This document shows positions 1 through 8,669 of a DNA stretch of 64,000 bases, in pieces; position 1 is the stretch's first letter; every line of letters begins with the position of its first letter. Under the pieces are notes generated by a model that was given only the letters and a program-made list of their open reading frames with translations, was not told the origin of the DNA and did no database searches. The stretch is from contig NZ_JAVDYC010000001.1 of the NCBI RefSeq assembly GCF_031458255.1, forward strand, positions 1,240,001 through 1,304,000, written 5' to 3'. This DNA comes from Catenuloplanes niger. Lineage in GTDB: Bacteria; Actinomycetota; Actinomycetes; Mycobacteriales; Micromonosporaceae. A program made the translations under genes and the position numbers.

Positions 1-2
1 TG

Positions 3-176
3 AGCGCGCGGCTCGCCACCAGTGAGGAGCGCGGGCAGCTGCAGCTCGACGACCCGTCCGCGATCCTGGTGGTGCGGCACGTGGTGTACGACAGCGAGGA
101 CCGGCCCCTCGAATTCACCGAGGCCGTGCACCTGCCGCATCGCTGGGCTTTCGAGTCCACCTACGCCCTGTCGTAG
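3..176 (+). CDS. GntR-family regulator, C-terminal end of UTRA domain (partial)
   Basis: The frame is open from the window edge to TAG at 174-176 and gives about 57 residues ending HRWAFESTYALS. The segment ILVVRHVVYDSEDRPLEFTE is the typical last part of a UTRA ligand-binding domain of HutC-type GntR repressors. The DNA-binding domain lies outside the window. The gene ends 45 bp before two 14-bp palindromes and 264 bp before the lanthipeptide methyltransferase, so it may regulate that operon; that link is inference from position. Confidence 0.75.
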   Translation, partial: SARLATSEERGQLQLDDPSAILVVRHVVYDSEDRPLEFTEAVHLPHRWAFESTYALS

Positions 177-221
177 TTACTCAACGCAACGAGCCGCCTC
201 TGCCACTCTTGCCGTCACATA

Positions 222-260
222 GTGGCCTATGCCACAATGCACTTGAGTGGACTATGCCAC
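222..260. promoter_or_regulatory. Tandem 14-bp palindromes, probable operator pair
   Basis: GTGGCCTATGCCAC at 222-235 is a perfect inverted repeat (GTGGC-N4-GCCAC). GTGGACTATGCCAC at 247-260 is the same site with one mismatch. The two start 25 bp apart, so they lie on nearly the same helix face. They sit between the end of the GntR gene and the lanthipeptide operon. Two copies of one palindrome ahead of an operon and next to a GntR gene fit a dimeric repressor operator. Binding by that protein is inferred. Confidence 0.6.
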
Positions 261-440
261 TTGATCGACGGAGCGAGAGTGCGCGGTCCGCCGGGCACGA
301 GGCACCACCTCAGGCAGGGAGGTGCCGCGACTCCGACGTTCCGCAGGGTCGCGCACGCCGCTGGCCGGCTACTGCACGCAGCGCGAACGAGTAACCCTGG
401 GATCCCAGTTAAATCGCCGCCTGACACGAAAAGGACTGCC

Positions 441-1694
441 ATGGATTTGGTCGACGGCACCGACACGATCAGCAGCGAAGACCTCCATCGACGGATGGTG
501 GAGCAGCTGATCGAGGACCACGCCGGGAAAGGCCTGGTCATGCGGCCCGAGGTGGAGGCGGCGCTACGGGTGGTGCGTCGTCATCAGTTCACGCCGGGAG
601 TTCCGCTGGAGGAGGCGTACGGCCCGTACTCCGCCGTCGTCACCAAACGCCGCGGTGACGAGGCCATCAGCTCGGTGTCGGCGCCGTCTCTGATCGCGGC
701 GATGCTCGGCCAGGCCGCCGACGCACTCGACGGTATCGAGGGTCGGCACGTGCTGGAGATCGGATCGGGCGGCTACAACGCGGCGCTCCTGCGCGAGCTG
801 GTTGGCCCGGCCGGGTCGGTCACCACCGTGGACATCGACCCGGACGTGACCGACCGGGCGAGTGCATGCCTGACCGCGGCGGGCTACGACGACATCCGCG
901 TGGTGTGCACGGACGCGAACCAGCCAATCGACGCCGGCCGCCGCTACGACCTGATCATCGTGACCGTCGGCGCCTGGGACATCCCGCCAGCCTGGACCTC
1001 CCAGCTGACCGACACAGGAGTGCTGGTCGTGCCGCTACGCACGTTCGGCATGACCCGCTCCTGGGCGCTGCGCCTGCACGGCGACCGGCTGGTCAGCCAC
1101 AGCCAGCAGATCTGCGGATTCGTCGCCATGCAGGGCTCCGGAGCGCACGAGCTCCGGTACGTCGACATCGCCGACGGTGTCCACCTGCGGCTGGACGAAG
1201 GCGAGCAGGTCGACGCCGACGCGATCGGCGCGCTGCTGACCGCGCCGCGGCAGCAGGCATGGACCGGGGTGAGTCTGCCCCCGCGGACCGTGCTGGCCGA
1301 CCTGGACCTGTGGCTCGCCGCGTGCCTGACCGCCGAGGCGGGCCAGTTCGTCATCCTCACCGCGCAGCAGGAAGCTGTCGACGCCGGGACCGTTTCTCCG
1401 GCCTGGCGGTTTGGCACGCCGGCCGTCGTAGGCGACGGCACGATCTGCTACCGGTCGGCGCTGGCCTGGACCGGCGACCTGTTCGACCTCGGCGCCTGCG
1501 CGCACGGTCCCGCCGCCGCGGCCGCGGCCGGGCGGATGGTCGCGCACATGCGGGCGTGGGCGGACGCCGGCGAACCCGCCCCGGTGTTGCATGTATTGCC
1601 CGCCTCGACTCCCGACGGCGACCTGCCGGCCGGGACGGTGCTGGACAAGCGGGACCGCCGCCTCGTCCTCACCTTCACTCCCGCACCCGCGTGA
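441..1694 (+). CDS. Methyltransferase, FxLD lanthipeptide system (PIMT-like)
   Basis: A 417-residue protein with an N-terminal class I SAM methyltransferase domain related to protein L-isoaspartate O-methyltransferases: ISSVSAPSLIAAML is the PIMT-type substrate loop, HVLEIGSGGYNAALL is SAM motif I, and VTTVDIDPDV follows it. A C-terminal half of about 200 residues is typical of the FxLD-system family. The ATG at 441 is chosen because AAGGA lies 8-12 nt upstream and homology-like sequence begins there; the frame is open further upstream but that part looks non-coding. The gene starts the operon, 16 nt before the precursor gene. PIMT homologues in other lanthipeptide clusters methylate aspartate and lead to isoaspartate; the same is inferred here. 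Confidence 0.85.
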   Translation: MDLVDGTDTISSEDLHRRMVEQLIEDHAGKGLVMRPEVEAALRVVRRHQFTPGVPLEEAYGPYSAVVTKRRGDEAISSVSAPSLIAAMLGQAADALDGIEGRHVLEIGSGGYNAALLRELVGPAGSVTTVDIDPDVTDRASACLTAAGYDDIRVVCTDANQPIDAGRRYDLIIVTVGAWDIPPAWTSQLTDTGVLVVPLRTFGMTRSWALRLHGDRLVSHSQQICGFVAMQGSGAHELRYVDIADGVHLRLDEGEQVDADAIGALLTAPRQQAWTGVSLPPRTVLADLDLWLAACLTAEAGQFVILTAQQEAVDAGTVSPAWRFGTPAVVGDGTICYRSALAWTGDLFDLGACAHGPAAAAAAGRMVAHMRAWADAGEPAPVLHVLPASTPDGDLPAGTVLDKRDRRLVLTFTPAPA

Positions 1695-1710
1695 GAAAGG
1701 GAAACCGCAC

Positions 1711-1878
1711 ATGGACACCAGCGAACTGACCCCATCCACCACCGAGGTTCACGACGAGTACGAGCGGCTGGATCTGACCCTGGTCGACGCCGGACCGGTC
1801 GCGACCGGCTACGCCACCGGCACCGACGACGGCTGCGGGTCGGGTAACACCGGCTCCAGCGCCTGCTCCGGCAAGTAA
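1711..1878 (+). CDS. FxLD-family lanthipeptide precursor peptide
   Basis: A 55-residue peptide with an acidic leader (residues 1 to about 30) carrying RLDLTLVDAG, a variant of the FxLD box in which F is replaced by L and D by T. The Gly-rich C-terminal core (about residues 31-55) contains TDDGCGSG and SSACSGK. Two Cys (42 and 52) and several Ser/Thr (T32, T36, T38, S44, T47, S49, S50, S53) allow up to two (methyl)lanthionine rings. D39-D40-G41 just before Cys42 is a plausible target of the PIMT-like enzyme encoded upstream. GAAAGG precedes the ATG. A hairpin follows the stop codon. No protease site is obvious and no LanP or transporter gene is seen nearby. Confidence 0.82.
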   Translation: MDTSELTPSTTEVHDEYERLDLTLVDAGPVATGYATGTDDGCGSGNTGSSACSGK

Positions 1879-1884
1879 CCACCC

Positions 1885-1911
1885 GGGCCCGGCGCCAACT
1901 GCGCCGGGCCC
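1885..1911 (+). terminator. Perfect 11-bp hairpin between precursor and lanB
   Basis: GGGCCCGGCGC at 1885-1895 pairs perfectly with 1901-1911 around a 5-nt loop (CAACT). No T-tract follows. It lies 7 nt after the precursor stop codon and 20 nt before the dehydratase start. In RiPP operons such intra-operon hairpins often act as partial terminators or 3' stabilisers that raise precursor mRNA over enzyme mRNA; that role is inferred. Confidence 0.65.
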
Positions 1912-1931
1912 ACGCATCCGCGGAGGCCGTC

Positions 1932-4667
1932 ATGTTCGCCACGCCCGGCGCCGCGCTGATCAGGGCCGCCGCCTACCCGGCCGGCCTCGACCTTCCTCCG
2001 CTGCCCAACCTGGCGGCCGGCACACCCGCGCAGTGGCAGGAATGGCTCCGCACGGTGTGGGCGATTCCAAAGTTCGCGGAAGCCGTCACCTCTGCTGCAC
2101 CGCAACTGGCCGGGCAGATCGACCGGGGGCTAACCGACTCGCTCCCACCGCGCGAGCTACGGCGCCTGGTCGAATCAGCGGTGCGATACCTGCTGCGGTG
2201 GACCACCCGCCCCACCCCGTTCGGCACTTTCGCCGGCGTCGCTCCGATCACGTTCGGCCCGCATGCCGCAGTCCGCTGGGGCGAGGCACACCGCGCGGTG
2301 GCACGCCCCGACGACCGGCTCATCGACATCCACGCCACCCGCGCCGAACACGATCTTGCGGCGCTGCGCACCACCGCGGTCGTCACGAACACGCTGGGAT
2401 ACCGGCGCGGACACCGATGGGTGCTGCCCTGCGCGCAATCCGACGGTGCCCGCCGATTCGATGTCGAAGTCAGACTCACCAGCGGGATCCAGGCGGCAAT
2501 CGAGGCGGCAAGCACCCCGGTCCCGTTCGCCGGTCTATCCGCACGGCTCGCCGGATCTGTCATGCACGACGTGGACGCGGCCGAACGGCTGCTGGCCTCG
2601 TTGGTGCAGACGGGAGTCCTGCTGTCCGGGATTCGGCCCGCCACGACCGTCACCGACCCCGCCGGCCACCTGGCACGTCACGTCTCACTGCCTGACGCAG
2701 GCACGCAGGCCGCCGTCGACCTGCGGCTCGACGCGGACGTGACGTTGCCGCCGGCGGTCTTGCACGAGGCAGGTCGGGCAGCCTCGGCGTTGACCGCCGT
2801 GGCACCGCACTTTCCCGGCTGGGCCGACTACCACGCCGCGTTCATCCACCGCTGGGGCCCAGGCGCGGCCGTACCCATGCGGGAGGTGTTGAACGTTTTG
2901 GGTTTCCCGGCCGGGTTCCGCGGTGCGTCCCGCCGGGTGCCCGCGGTCTTCACCGCCCGCGATCGAGCACTGGCGCAGCTCGCGCAGCAGTCCGCGATGA
3001 CCGGCGGCGCCGAGGTCATCCTCGACGACGCCCTCATCAACGGCCTACGCGGCGACGACGATCGCCCGCCGGTCCCGCACACCGAACTGCGCTTCACTCT
3101 CGCCGCCCCGACGCTGCGCGACCTGGACCGCGGCACGTTCACCCTGACCGTGGCCGGTGGCTCCCGGCACGCCGGGGCCGCCGCCGGCCGGTTCCTCCAC
3201 CTGCTCCACACCGACGAACTCGCCGCATTCGCGCAGGTGTATCGCACGCTGCCGCCCGTGCTGGCCGGCGCGCAGATCGCGCAGCTGTCCGGTCCGCCGC
3301 TGGACGCCCGGATGATCTCGGTAGCGCGAGCTCCCGAACTGCTGCCCGTGCTACCGGTCGGCGACTTCCACCCCGATCCGGTGTGGACGGTCGCGGACCT
3401 GGCGGTCACCGGGGACGGCGACCGGTTGTGGCTGGTGTCGCTGACCACCGGCCAGCCGGTCGAACCGCTGCTGCTCAACAGCGTGCTCCTGCCCAGCCTG
3501 CAACAGCCGCTGATCCGGTTCCTGACCGAGATCTGGGCCGCCTGGACGGCACCGTGCACCCGTTTCGACTGGGGACACGCTGAAAGCCTGCCATTCCTTC
3601 CCCGGGTACGACGAGGCCGCAGCATCCTGCACCCCGCGCGCTGGGCCATCGCCCGGACGGACCTCCCCGCCGCCGGCGAGACCTGGTCACGCTGGCACGA
3701 CGCATGGCAACGGCAGCGGGAACGCCTGCACCTCCCGGACGAGGTCCTGGTCGGTGACGGTGACGTCCAACTGCGCCTAGACCTCCAGGACAGCAATCAC
3801 CTGGCGATCCTGCGGGCCCTCATCGCCCGCAGAGACCACACCACCGTCACCGAAGCTCCCGGGCCCGCCGGCTGGATCGACGGCCGGCCCGCCGAGCTAC
3901 TCCTCACCCTCACCCACGCCAGCCGTCCCGCACCGCCCACCCGAGCGGTCCGGCGTGCCAGCAGCACCGTGCATCGGCCGGGACGATCGTCCTGGCTGGA
4001 GGCCCGACTGTACGGCAACCCCGACCACATCCTCACCGACCTCGCCGGACGGGCAGAGCAGTTCCCAGACGGCTGGTGGTTCCTGCGCTACCCCGACCCC
4101 GAACCGCACCTCCGGCTCCGCATACCTACCGGCAGCACCAGCCCTATCCGCATTCTCACCTGGCTCGCCGCATGGACGCAGGACCTGGAACACGACGCCG
4201 TGCTGCATAACTACAGCCTGCACACCTACCGCCCGGAGACCCGCCACGGCACCGGACCGGCCCAGGCCGCCGCCGAAGCGGTATTCGCCGCGGACTCCCG
4301 CACCATCCTCCACCGCCTGCACGGCGACCGGCAGGCCACCACCGCGGCCGGCATGATCGCGATCGCCGACGCCTTCACCGGCGACGGACTCCATTGGATC
4401 GCCACCCACGTCCCCCACCGCACCGGCCCACGACTTACGCCACAACAGCTCGCCCGTGCCCGCACCCGCCTCTACGACGCCGGCCTCGCCACCGCACTGG
4501 CCGCCTACCGGTGTGCGGCAGAAGCCGACGGAATCGACGCCGATCAGGTGCTGGCCGACCTGCTGCACCTGCACCACGCTCGCATGATCGGCGTCGACAT
4601 CGCCTCCGAACGACACTGCCTACGACTCGCCCGCGCGACCGCCCGCACCCATCAGATGACGTCATGA
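1932..4667 (+). CDS. Class I lantibiotic dehydratase LanB, full length
   Basis: A 911-residue protein. The N-terminal part (about 1-600) has the layout of the LanB glutamylation domain, including the segment RWTTRPTPFGTFAGV near residue 90. The C-terminal part from about residue 684 (RSSWLEARLYGNPDHIL, then WWFLRYPDPEPHLRLRI) is the SpaB_C/thiopeptide-type elimination domain. Family knowledge: the enzyme uses glutamyl-tRNA to activate Ser/Thr of the precursor and then eliminates glutamate to give dehydroamino acids. The ATG at 1932 follows CGGAGG. The stop overlaps the lanC start by 4 nt (ATGA), so the two are probably translationally coupled. Confidence 0.9.
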   Translation: MFATPGAALIRAAAYPAGLDLPPLPNLAAGTPAQWQEWLRTVWAIPKFAEAVTSAAPQLAGQIDRGLTDSLPPRELRRLVESAVRYLLRWTTRPTPFGTFAGVAPITFGPHAAVRWGEAHRAVARPDDRLIDIHATRAEHDLAALRTTAVVTNTLGYRRGHRWVLPCAQSDGARRFDVEVRLTSGIQAAIEAASTPVPFAGLSARLAGSVMHDVDAAERLLASLVQTGVLLSGIRPATTVTDPAGHLARHVSLPDAGTQAAVDLRLDADVTLPPAVLHEAGRAASALTAVAPHFPGWADYHAAFIHRWGPGAAVPMREVLNVLGFPAGFRGASRRVPAVFTARDRALAQLAQQSAMTGGAEVILDDALINGLRGDDDRPPVPHTELRFTLAAPTLRDLDRGTFTLTVAGGSRHAGAAAGRFLHLLHTDELAAFAQVYRTLPPVLAGAQIAQLSGPPLDARMISVARAPELLPVLPVGDFHPDPVWTVADLAVTGDGDRLWLVSLTTGQPVEPLLLNSVLLPSLQQPLIRFLTEIWAAWTAPCTRFDWGHAESLPFLPRVRRGRSILHPARWAIARTDLPAAGETWSRWHDAWQRQRERLHLPDEVLVGDGDVQLRLDLQDSNHLAILRALIARRDHTTVTEAPGPAGWIDGRPAELLLTLTHASRPAPPTRAVRRASSTVHRPGRSSWLEARLYGNPDHILTDLAGRAEQFPDGWWFLRYPDPEPHLRLRIPTGSTSPIRILTWLAAWTQDLEHDAVLHNYSLHTYRPETRHGTGPAQAAAEAVFAADSRTILHRLHGDRQATTAAGMIAIADAFTGDGLHWIATHVPHRTGPRLTPQQLARARTRLYDAGLATALAAYRCAAEADGIDADQVLADLLHLHHARMIGVDIASERHCLRLARATARTHQMTS

Positions 4668-5728
4668 CCGCCGGACAATCCCTCAGCGACGGCGCCGCCG
4701 GCGTCGCGCTACTGCACCTGGAGAACGGCAATCTCCGCGCGGCACACGAGGCACTCCACCTCGCCGTCGACGGCGGCGTCAGCATCGCCGCAGGCGCCAG
4801 CCTCTTCTACGGCGCACCCGCGCTCGCGTTCGTACTAGCGGCCTCCGACCATCCGAGCCTCACCCACGCCCGCGACATTGTCGCCGACGGCACCTCCACC
4901 GTCACCCGGCACCGGCTGCACGACGCCCACCGCCGCATCGACGCCGGCCGGCGACCACACTTCGCCGAGTACGACCTCATCCGCGGACTGACCGGCCTCG
5001 GCGTAGTCCTGCGCCGCCTCGGCCATCACGACCTGCTCCGCGACGTGCTCGACTACCTCGTACGCCTCACCGAGCCCTTTGACGGGCTCCCCGGCTGGTG
5101 GTGCACGAACAGCCCCGACTGCCACCAGCCACCACCCGCCGGAGGCCACGCCAACCACGGCATCGCCCACGGCATCACCGGCCCGCTCGCCCTACTCGCC
5201 CTCACACAGATCGACGGCATCACCGTCGACGGACACACCGACGCGATCACCCGCATCCTGCGCTGGCTGGACATGTGGCAGCAGACGGCCTGGTGGCCAC
5301 AGACCGTCACCCTGACCGACCTGAACCACGGAATCCCCGCCCCACGACGGCCACCGCGGCCCTCCTGGTGCTACGGAACTCCCGGCATCACCCGCGCCCA
5401 GCAGCTCGCCGCCCGCGCCACCGACGACCGCACCCGCCAGCACCTCGCCGAGACCGCATTCAGCCACGCCATCAACGACCCTCGACACCTCCGGCAGTTG
5501 ACCGACCGCGGGCTGTGCCACGGCACCGCCGGAGCCCTGACCACCGGCCGCCGGATCGCCGCCGACGCACTCACCCCGATCAGCCTCGCCCCGCTGGTCA
5601 GCCTGCACAAGCGAACCCTCGCCACGAAGAACAGCGCAGCGGGATTCCTCGACGGCACCGCAGGGACCAGCCTCGCCGACGCGGCCAGCACCCTTACCTC
5701 GTGGGACGCCTGCCTCCTGATCAACTGA
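4664..5728 (+). CDS. Lanthionine synthetase C-like cyclase LanC
   Basis: A 354-residue protein of the LanC family, which adds Cys thiols to dehydrated residues to make thioether rings. Zinc-site motifs are present: SWCYGTPG (Cys ligand) and LCHGTAG (Cys-His ligands). The family glycine-rich repeats NHGIAHGITGPLALL and GFLDGTAGTSL are also seen. Start ATG 4664 lies in the 4-nt overlap with lanB; the frame is open upstream but conserved sequence begins here. The all-alpha toroid fold is expected for the family. It is followed by the stand-alone elimination-domain-like gene after 14 nt. Confidence 0.9.
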   Translation: MTAGQSLSDGAAGVALLHLENGNLRAAHEALHLAVDGGVSIAAGASLFYGAPALAFVLAASDHPSLTHARDIVADGTSTVTRHRLHDAHRRIDAGRRPHFAEYDLIRGLTGLGVVLRRLGHHDLLRDVLDYLVRLTEPFDGLPGWWCTNSPDCHQPPPAGGHANHGIAHGITGPLALLALTQIDGITVDGHTDAITRILRWLDMWQQTAWWPQTVTLTDLNHGIPAPRRPPRPSWCYGTPGITRAQQLAARATDDRTRQHLAETAFSHAINDPRHLRQLTDRGLCHGTAGALTTGRRIAADALTPISLAPLVSLHKRTLATKNSAAGFLDGTAGTSLADAASTLTSWDACLLIN

Positions 5729-5742
5729 CGAAAGGCATACCG

Positions 5743-6513
5743 GTGGACGAGACCGACTGGCGGCAGACCACCATCGTCTATCCCGGCAACACCGGGCCGG
5801 AACGCGAACAACATGCGGCCGCCCACCTGCGACGAGTACTTCCCGAAGCGGAGAACGCCGACCTCATCCGTGCATGGTGGTTCATGCGCAAAGGACCCTG
5901 GCGCGTGCGCTACCTACCCACCCAGGCACACCATGCCAACCAGGTCCGCCGCCTACTCACCGACGAGTTCCCCGGCCACGCCGGCATCTACGAACCGGAG
6001 ACCCACGCCTTCGGCGGCAGCGCCGCAATGAACGTCGCGCACACACTGTTCCACCACGACAGCCGCCACATCCTCAGCTACCTCCACAGCAACCCCACCG
6101 ACCGCCAGGAACGCTCGCTCGTCCTGTGCGCCGCCCTCATGCGCGCCGCAGGACTCGACCTCAACGAACAAGGCGACGTATGGGCGCGCGCCGCCCAACA
6201 CCGCGTCGCCGCCTTCCGCCCGCCAGGCTCCCACGACCGCCGCTGGGACACGTTCACCGACGACGTTCGCCACCTGCTGCTCGGCACTCCAGCCGACCAA
6301 AGTGACTGGCATTCCACATTCGAGGACGCCGGTACGGCCCTCCGCCAACTCGAGGAGACCGGGAAACTCAGCCGCGGGATCCGCGCCATAGTCAAAGAGC
6401 ACGTCATCTTCCACTGGAATCGCATAGGAATCCCCGCCGACAGACAAGCCAGACTCGCCAACGCGGCCACGGAAGCCATCTTCGGCTCCAGACCACGCCT
6501 GCGGGACTTCTGA
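5743..6513 (+). CDS. Thiopeptide-type bacteriocin biosynthesis protein, stand-alone
   Basis: A 256-residue protein resembling the C-terminal elimination domain of LanB enzymes as a separate polypeptide: WRQTTIVYPG at the N-terminus, WWFMRKGPWRVRYLP as the central motif, and FGGSAAMNVAHTLFHHDSRHIL. Start GTG 5743 follows GAAAGG. The upstream LanB already has its own C-terminal domain of this type, so this is a second copy in trans. FxLD operons commonly include such a protein. It might act on a second set of residues or as a partner of LanB; this cannot be settled from sequence. Confidence 0.82.
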   Translation: MDETDWRQTTIVYPGNTGPEREQHAAAHLRRVLPEAENADLIRAWWFMRKGPWRVRYLPTQAHHANQVRRLLTDEFPGHAGIYEPETHAFGGSAAMNVAHTLFHHDSRHILSYLHSNPTDRQERSLVLCAALMRAAGLDLNEQGDVWARAAQHRVAAFRPPGSHDRRWDTFTDDVRHLLLGTPADQSDWHSTFEDAGTALRQLEETGKLSRGIRAIVKEHVIFHWNRIGIPADRQARLANAATEAIFGSRPRLRDF

Positions 6514-6654
6514 CCCCGGAATGATCGAATCATTGATCGGTCGAACGGGACTACCCCGGGTTCAGTTGACTCGCGGGTAGAGCAGCTCAGGCCGCGGTTG
6601 AGTCCCTGTTGATGGGCGCGTCCACCTCGCCCTGCCCTCCTGAACGGAGAAAAC

Positions 6655-7119
6655 ATGTCTGCACTTGTCGTCCGTGACGCCGAACCCCACGACCTTGCCA
6701 CCGTCGCCACGCTCATCGAAGAAGTCGAACGACACTACGGTGCAACGGTAATTCAGCCATTCGACGAACGCCTCCAGCAAGTCGAGAACGCACTCTTCAG
6801 CACGCCGCCGCTGGCGTACGGCCTACTCGTCGAAGGCGGTGGCGTCGTCGTTGGGTTCGCCGCGTACTCGTTCCTGTGGCCGGCTGCCGGCTCCACCCAC
6901 TCCCTGTTCCTCAAGGAACTCTTCGTCCGGGCCAGTGCACGACGACTCGGCGCCGGAACCGCACTCATGACCCACCTTCAGAAGATCGCCGAGGAACGCC
7001 CCGACTGCAGCAGGATCGAGTGGCAGACCGAACATGACAGCGAAGCTCGCACCTTCTACCGATCACTCGGCTTCACCGAACTCGAAGGCAAGGTCAACTA
7101 TCGAGTCGAAGTCCGCTGA
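6655..7119 (+). CDS. GNAT-family N-acetyltransferase
   Basis: A 154-residue protein with one GNAT domain: LVVRDAEPHDLATVATLI (strand 1/helix 1), LKELFVRASARRLGAGTALM (acetyl-CoA pyrophosphate loop of the R/Q-x-x-G-x-G/A type), and FYRSLGFTELEGKVNYRVEV at the end. Start ATG 6655 is preceded by ACGGAGAA. It is separated from the lanthipeptide operon by 141 bp, so it probably has its own promoter. The substrate is unknown; a self-protection or small-molecule role is possible. Confidence 0.8.
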   Translation: MSALVVRDAEPHDLATVATLIEEVERHYGATVIQPFDERLQQVENALFSTPPLAYGLLVEGGGVVVGFAAYSFLWPAAGSTHSLFLKELFVRASARRLGAGTALMTHLQKIAEERPDCSRIEWQTEHDSEARTFYRSLGFTELEGKVNYRVEVR

Positions 7120-7805
7120 TGCTGCTGGCCGGCGTCCTGCCCGCGGCTGTGTCGCACCTGTGGTTGCGTAATCCGTTCGGGCGACGACAGTGACGGCCGC
7201 ACTCTTAATCGATTAGGTTGATCGGCGCGGGCCGCTCGGCCGGTAAAGTGCAGCAGGTTTCGCGATCGTCGGGGTTGAGCGGCACGATCGGGTCACCTTG
7301 CGCACGCCGTCGTGCGGGAACGCTGGACGGCCCGTACCTGTCGCAAGCTCCCTCCTCCTGGTACGGGCCGTTCCTCAACGACGCCGCCGTGAAGCCGCCC
7401 GCCCCGAAGCTGCAGGCGCCTCCGCTGTGATGCGCCGCAATACCTTCCTGCCGTAGTCGTTGGTGCCGAAGTGGCGGTCCAACGCCGCACCGGTGACCTT
7501 CTCGCCCGCGGCGAGCCGCTTCCGAGCGAAAGCCTCCATCTGCGTGGCCAGCGCAACCGGGCTCGTCGGCTCCACCGTCCGCTCGACGACGGGAGGGGTC
7601 TGCTCGGCTGGTGGGGACGGACTCCAGCCGAGCGCAAGCTGCTCTGCCAGCCGCCGGGAGGCCGAAGCCGCGACCTCGGGAGGCGGACCCTCTCCGGCTG
7701 GCTGCGGCGTGGGTGACTCGGGCGCAATCCGGGGCTCGGCCGGTGTGCTGATGATGTCGACGCCCTTGCGGACGGGTCTGCTGCACCAATAGGTGACAGG
7801 TCAAG

Positions 7806-8669
7806 TCACGCGGCCTGACTGGCCGGTGGGGTCATGATGGTCTCGTACTCGATAGGGGTCAACCGGGACAGGCTTCGTTGGCGTCGGCGGCGGTGGTAGG
7901 TCCGTTCGATCCAGGTCACGATCGCGGTCCTCAACGCCTGCCGGGTGGGCCAGGTCCGGCGGTCGAGGACGTTGTTCTGCAGCAGGCCGAAGAACGACTC
8001 CATCGCGGCGTTGTCGCCGGCGGCACCGACTCTGCCCATCGATCCGATCATGTCGTGACGGTGCAGTTCACCGACAAGCTTCCGGCTACGAAACTGCGAC
8101 CCACGGTCGGTGTGCAGCACGCAACCGGCCACGTCACCGCGCCGGGTGACCGCATTGCGCAAGGCGTTGACCGCCAGCCTCGACTTCATCCGTGAGTCGA
8201 TGGAGTAGCCGACGATCCGGTTGGACCATACGTCCTTGATCGCGCACAGGTAGAGCTTGCCCTCACCGGTGCGGTGTTCGGTGATGTCGGCCAGCCACAA
8301 CCGGTTCGGGCCGCTCGCGGTGAAATCGCGTTTGACCAGGTCGTCGTGGACCGGCGGGCCCGGCCTCCCGCCCTTTCCTCGCCGCCGCTTGCGGCTGCAC
8401 GTGCTGAACCAGCCCATGCCGGAACAGATCTTCCAGGCAGTACGCTCGGTCATCGCCTGGCCTGCGGCACGGGCTTCGTCGGCCAGGAACCGGTAGCCGA
8501 ACTCCGGGTCGTCACGGTGAGCGTCGAACAACGCGTCCGCCCGGTAGGCCTCGGCCAGTTCGGCGTCGGTGACCGGGCGGGCACGCCACCGGTAGTAGGG
8601 CTGTCGAGCGATGTTCAGCACCCGGCACGTGACCGCGATGGGGATCCCGTCGTCGGCGAGCTCGTTCAC
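7806..8669 (-). CDS. IS3-family transposase, orfB (DDE domain)
   Basis: About 287 residues, made as an OrfAB fusion by -1 frameshift or from the GTG at 8669. The N-terminal HTH_21-like part (ADDGIPIAVTCRVLNIARQPYYRW) is followed by the rve/DDE integrase core: WLADITEHRT (first Asp), CVLHTDRGSQFRS (second Asp), AAMESFFGLLQNNVLDRR (Glu). All catalytic residues are present and the frame is intact, so the element may still be active. Confidence 0.88.
   Translation of the reverse strand: MNELADDGIPIAVTCRVLNIARQPYYRWRARPVTDAELAEAYRADALFDAHRDDPEFGYRFLADEARAAGQAMTERTAWKICSGMGWFSTCSRKRRRGKGGRPGPPVHDDLVKRDFTASGPNRLWLADITEHRTGEGKLYLCAIKDVWSNRIVGYSIDSRMKSRLAVNALRNAVTRRGDVAGCVLHTDRGSQFRSRKLVGELHRHDMIGSMGRVGAAGDNAAMESFFGLLQNNVLDRRTWPTRQALRTAIVTWIERTYHRRRRQRSLSRLTPIEYETIMTPPASQAA

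Noticed and set aside
1-7200. Left attachment site matching the tRNA-Leu 3' end
   Set aside because: I looked for copies of the tRNA 3' sequence (GAGGGGGGACTTGAA) in the left part and found none; the left end may be outside the window.
7205-7804. Minus-strand frame of 199 aa next to the IS
   Set aside because: Low-complexity Arg/Ala peptide; the real coding frame there is the DUF2637 tail in another phase.
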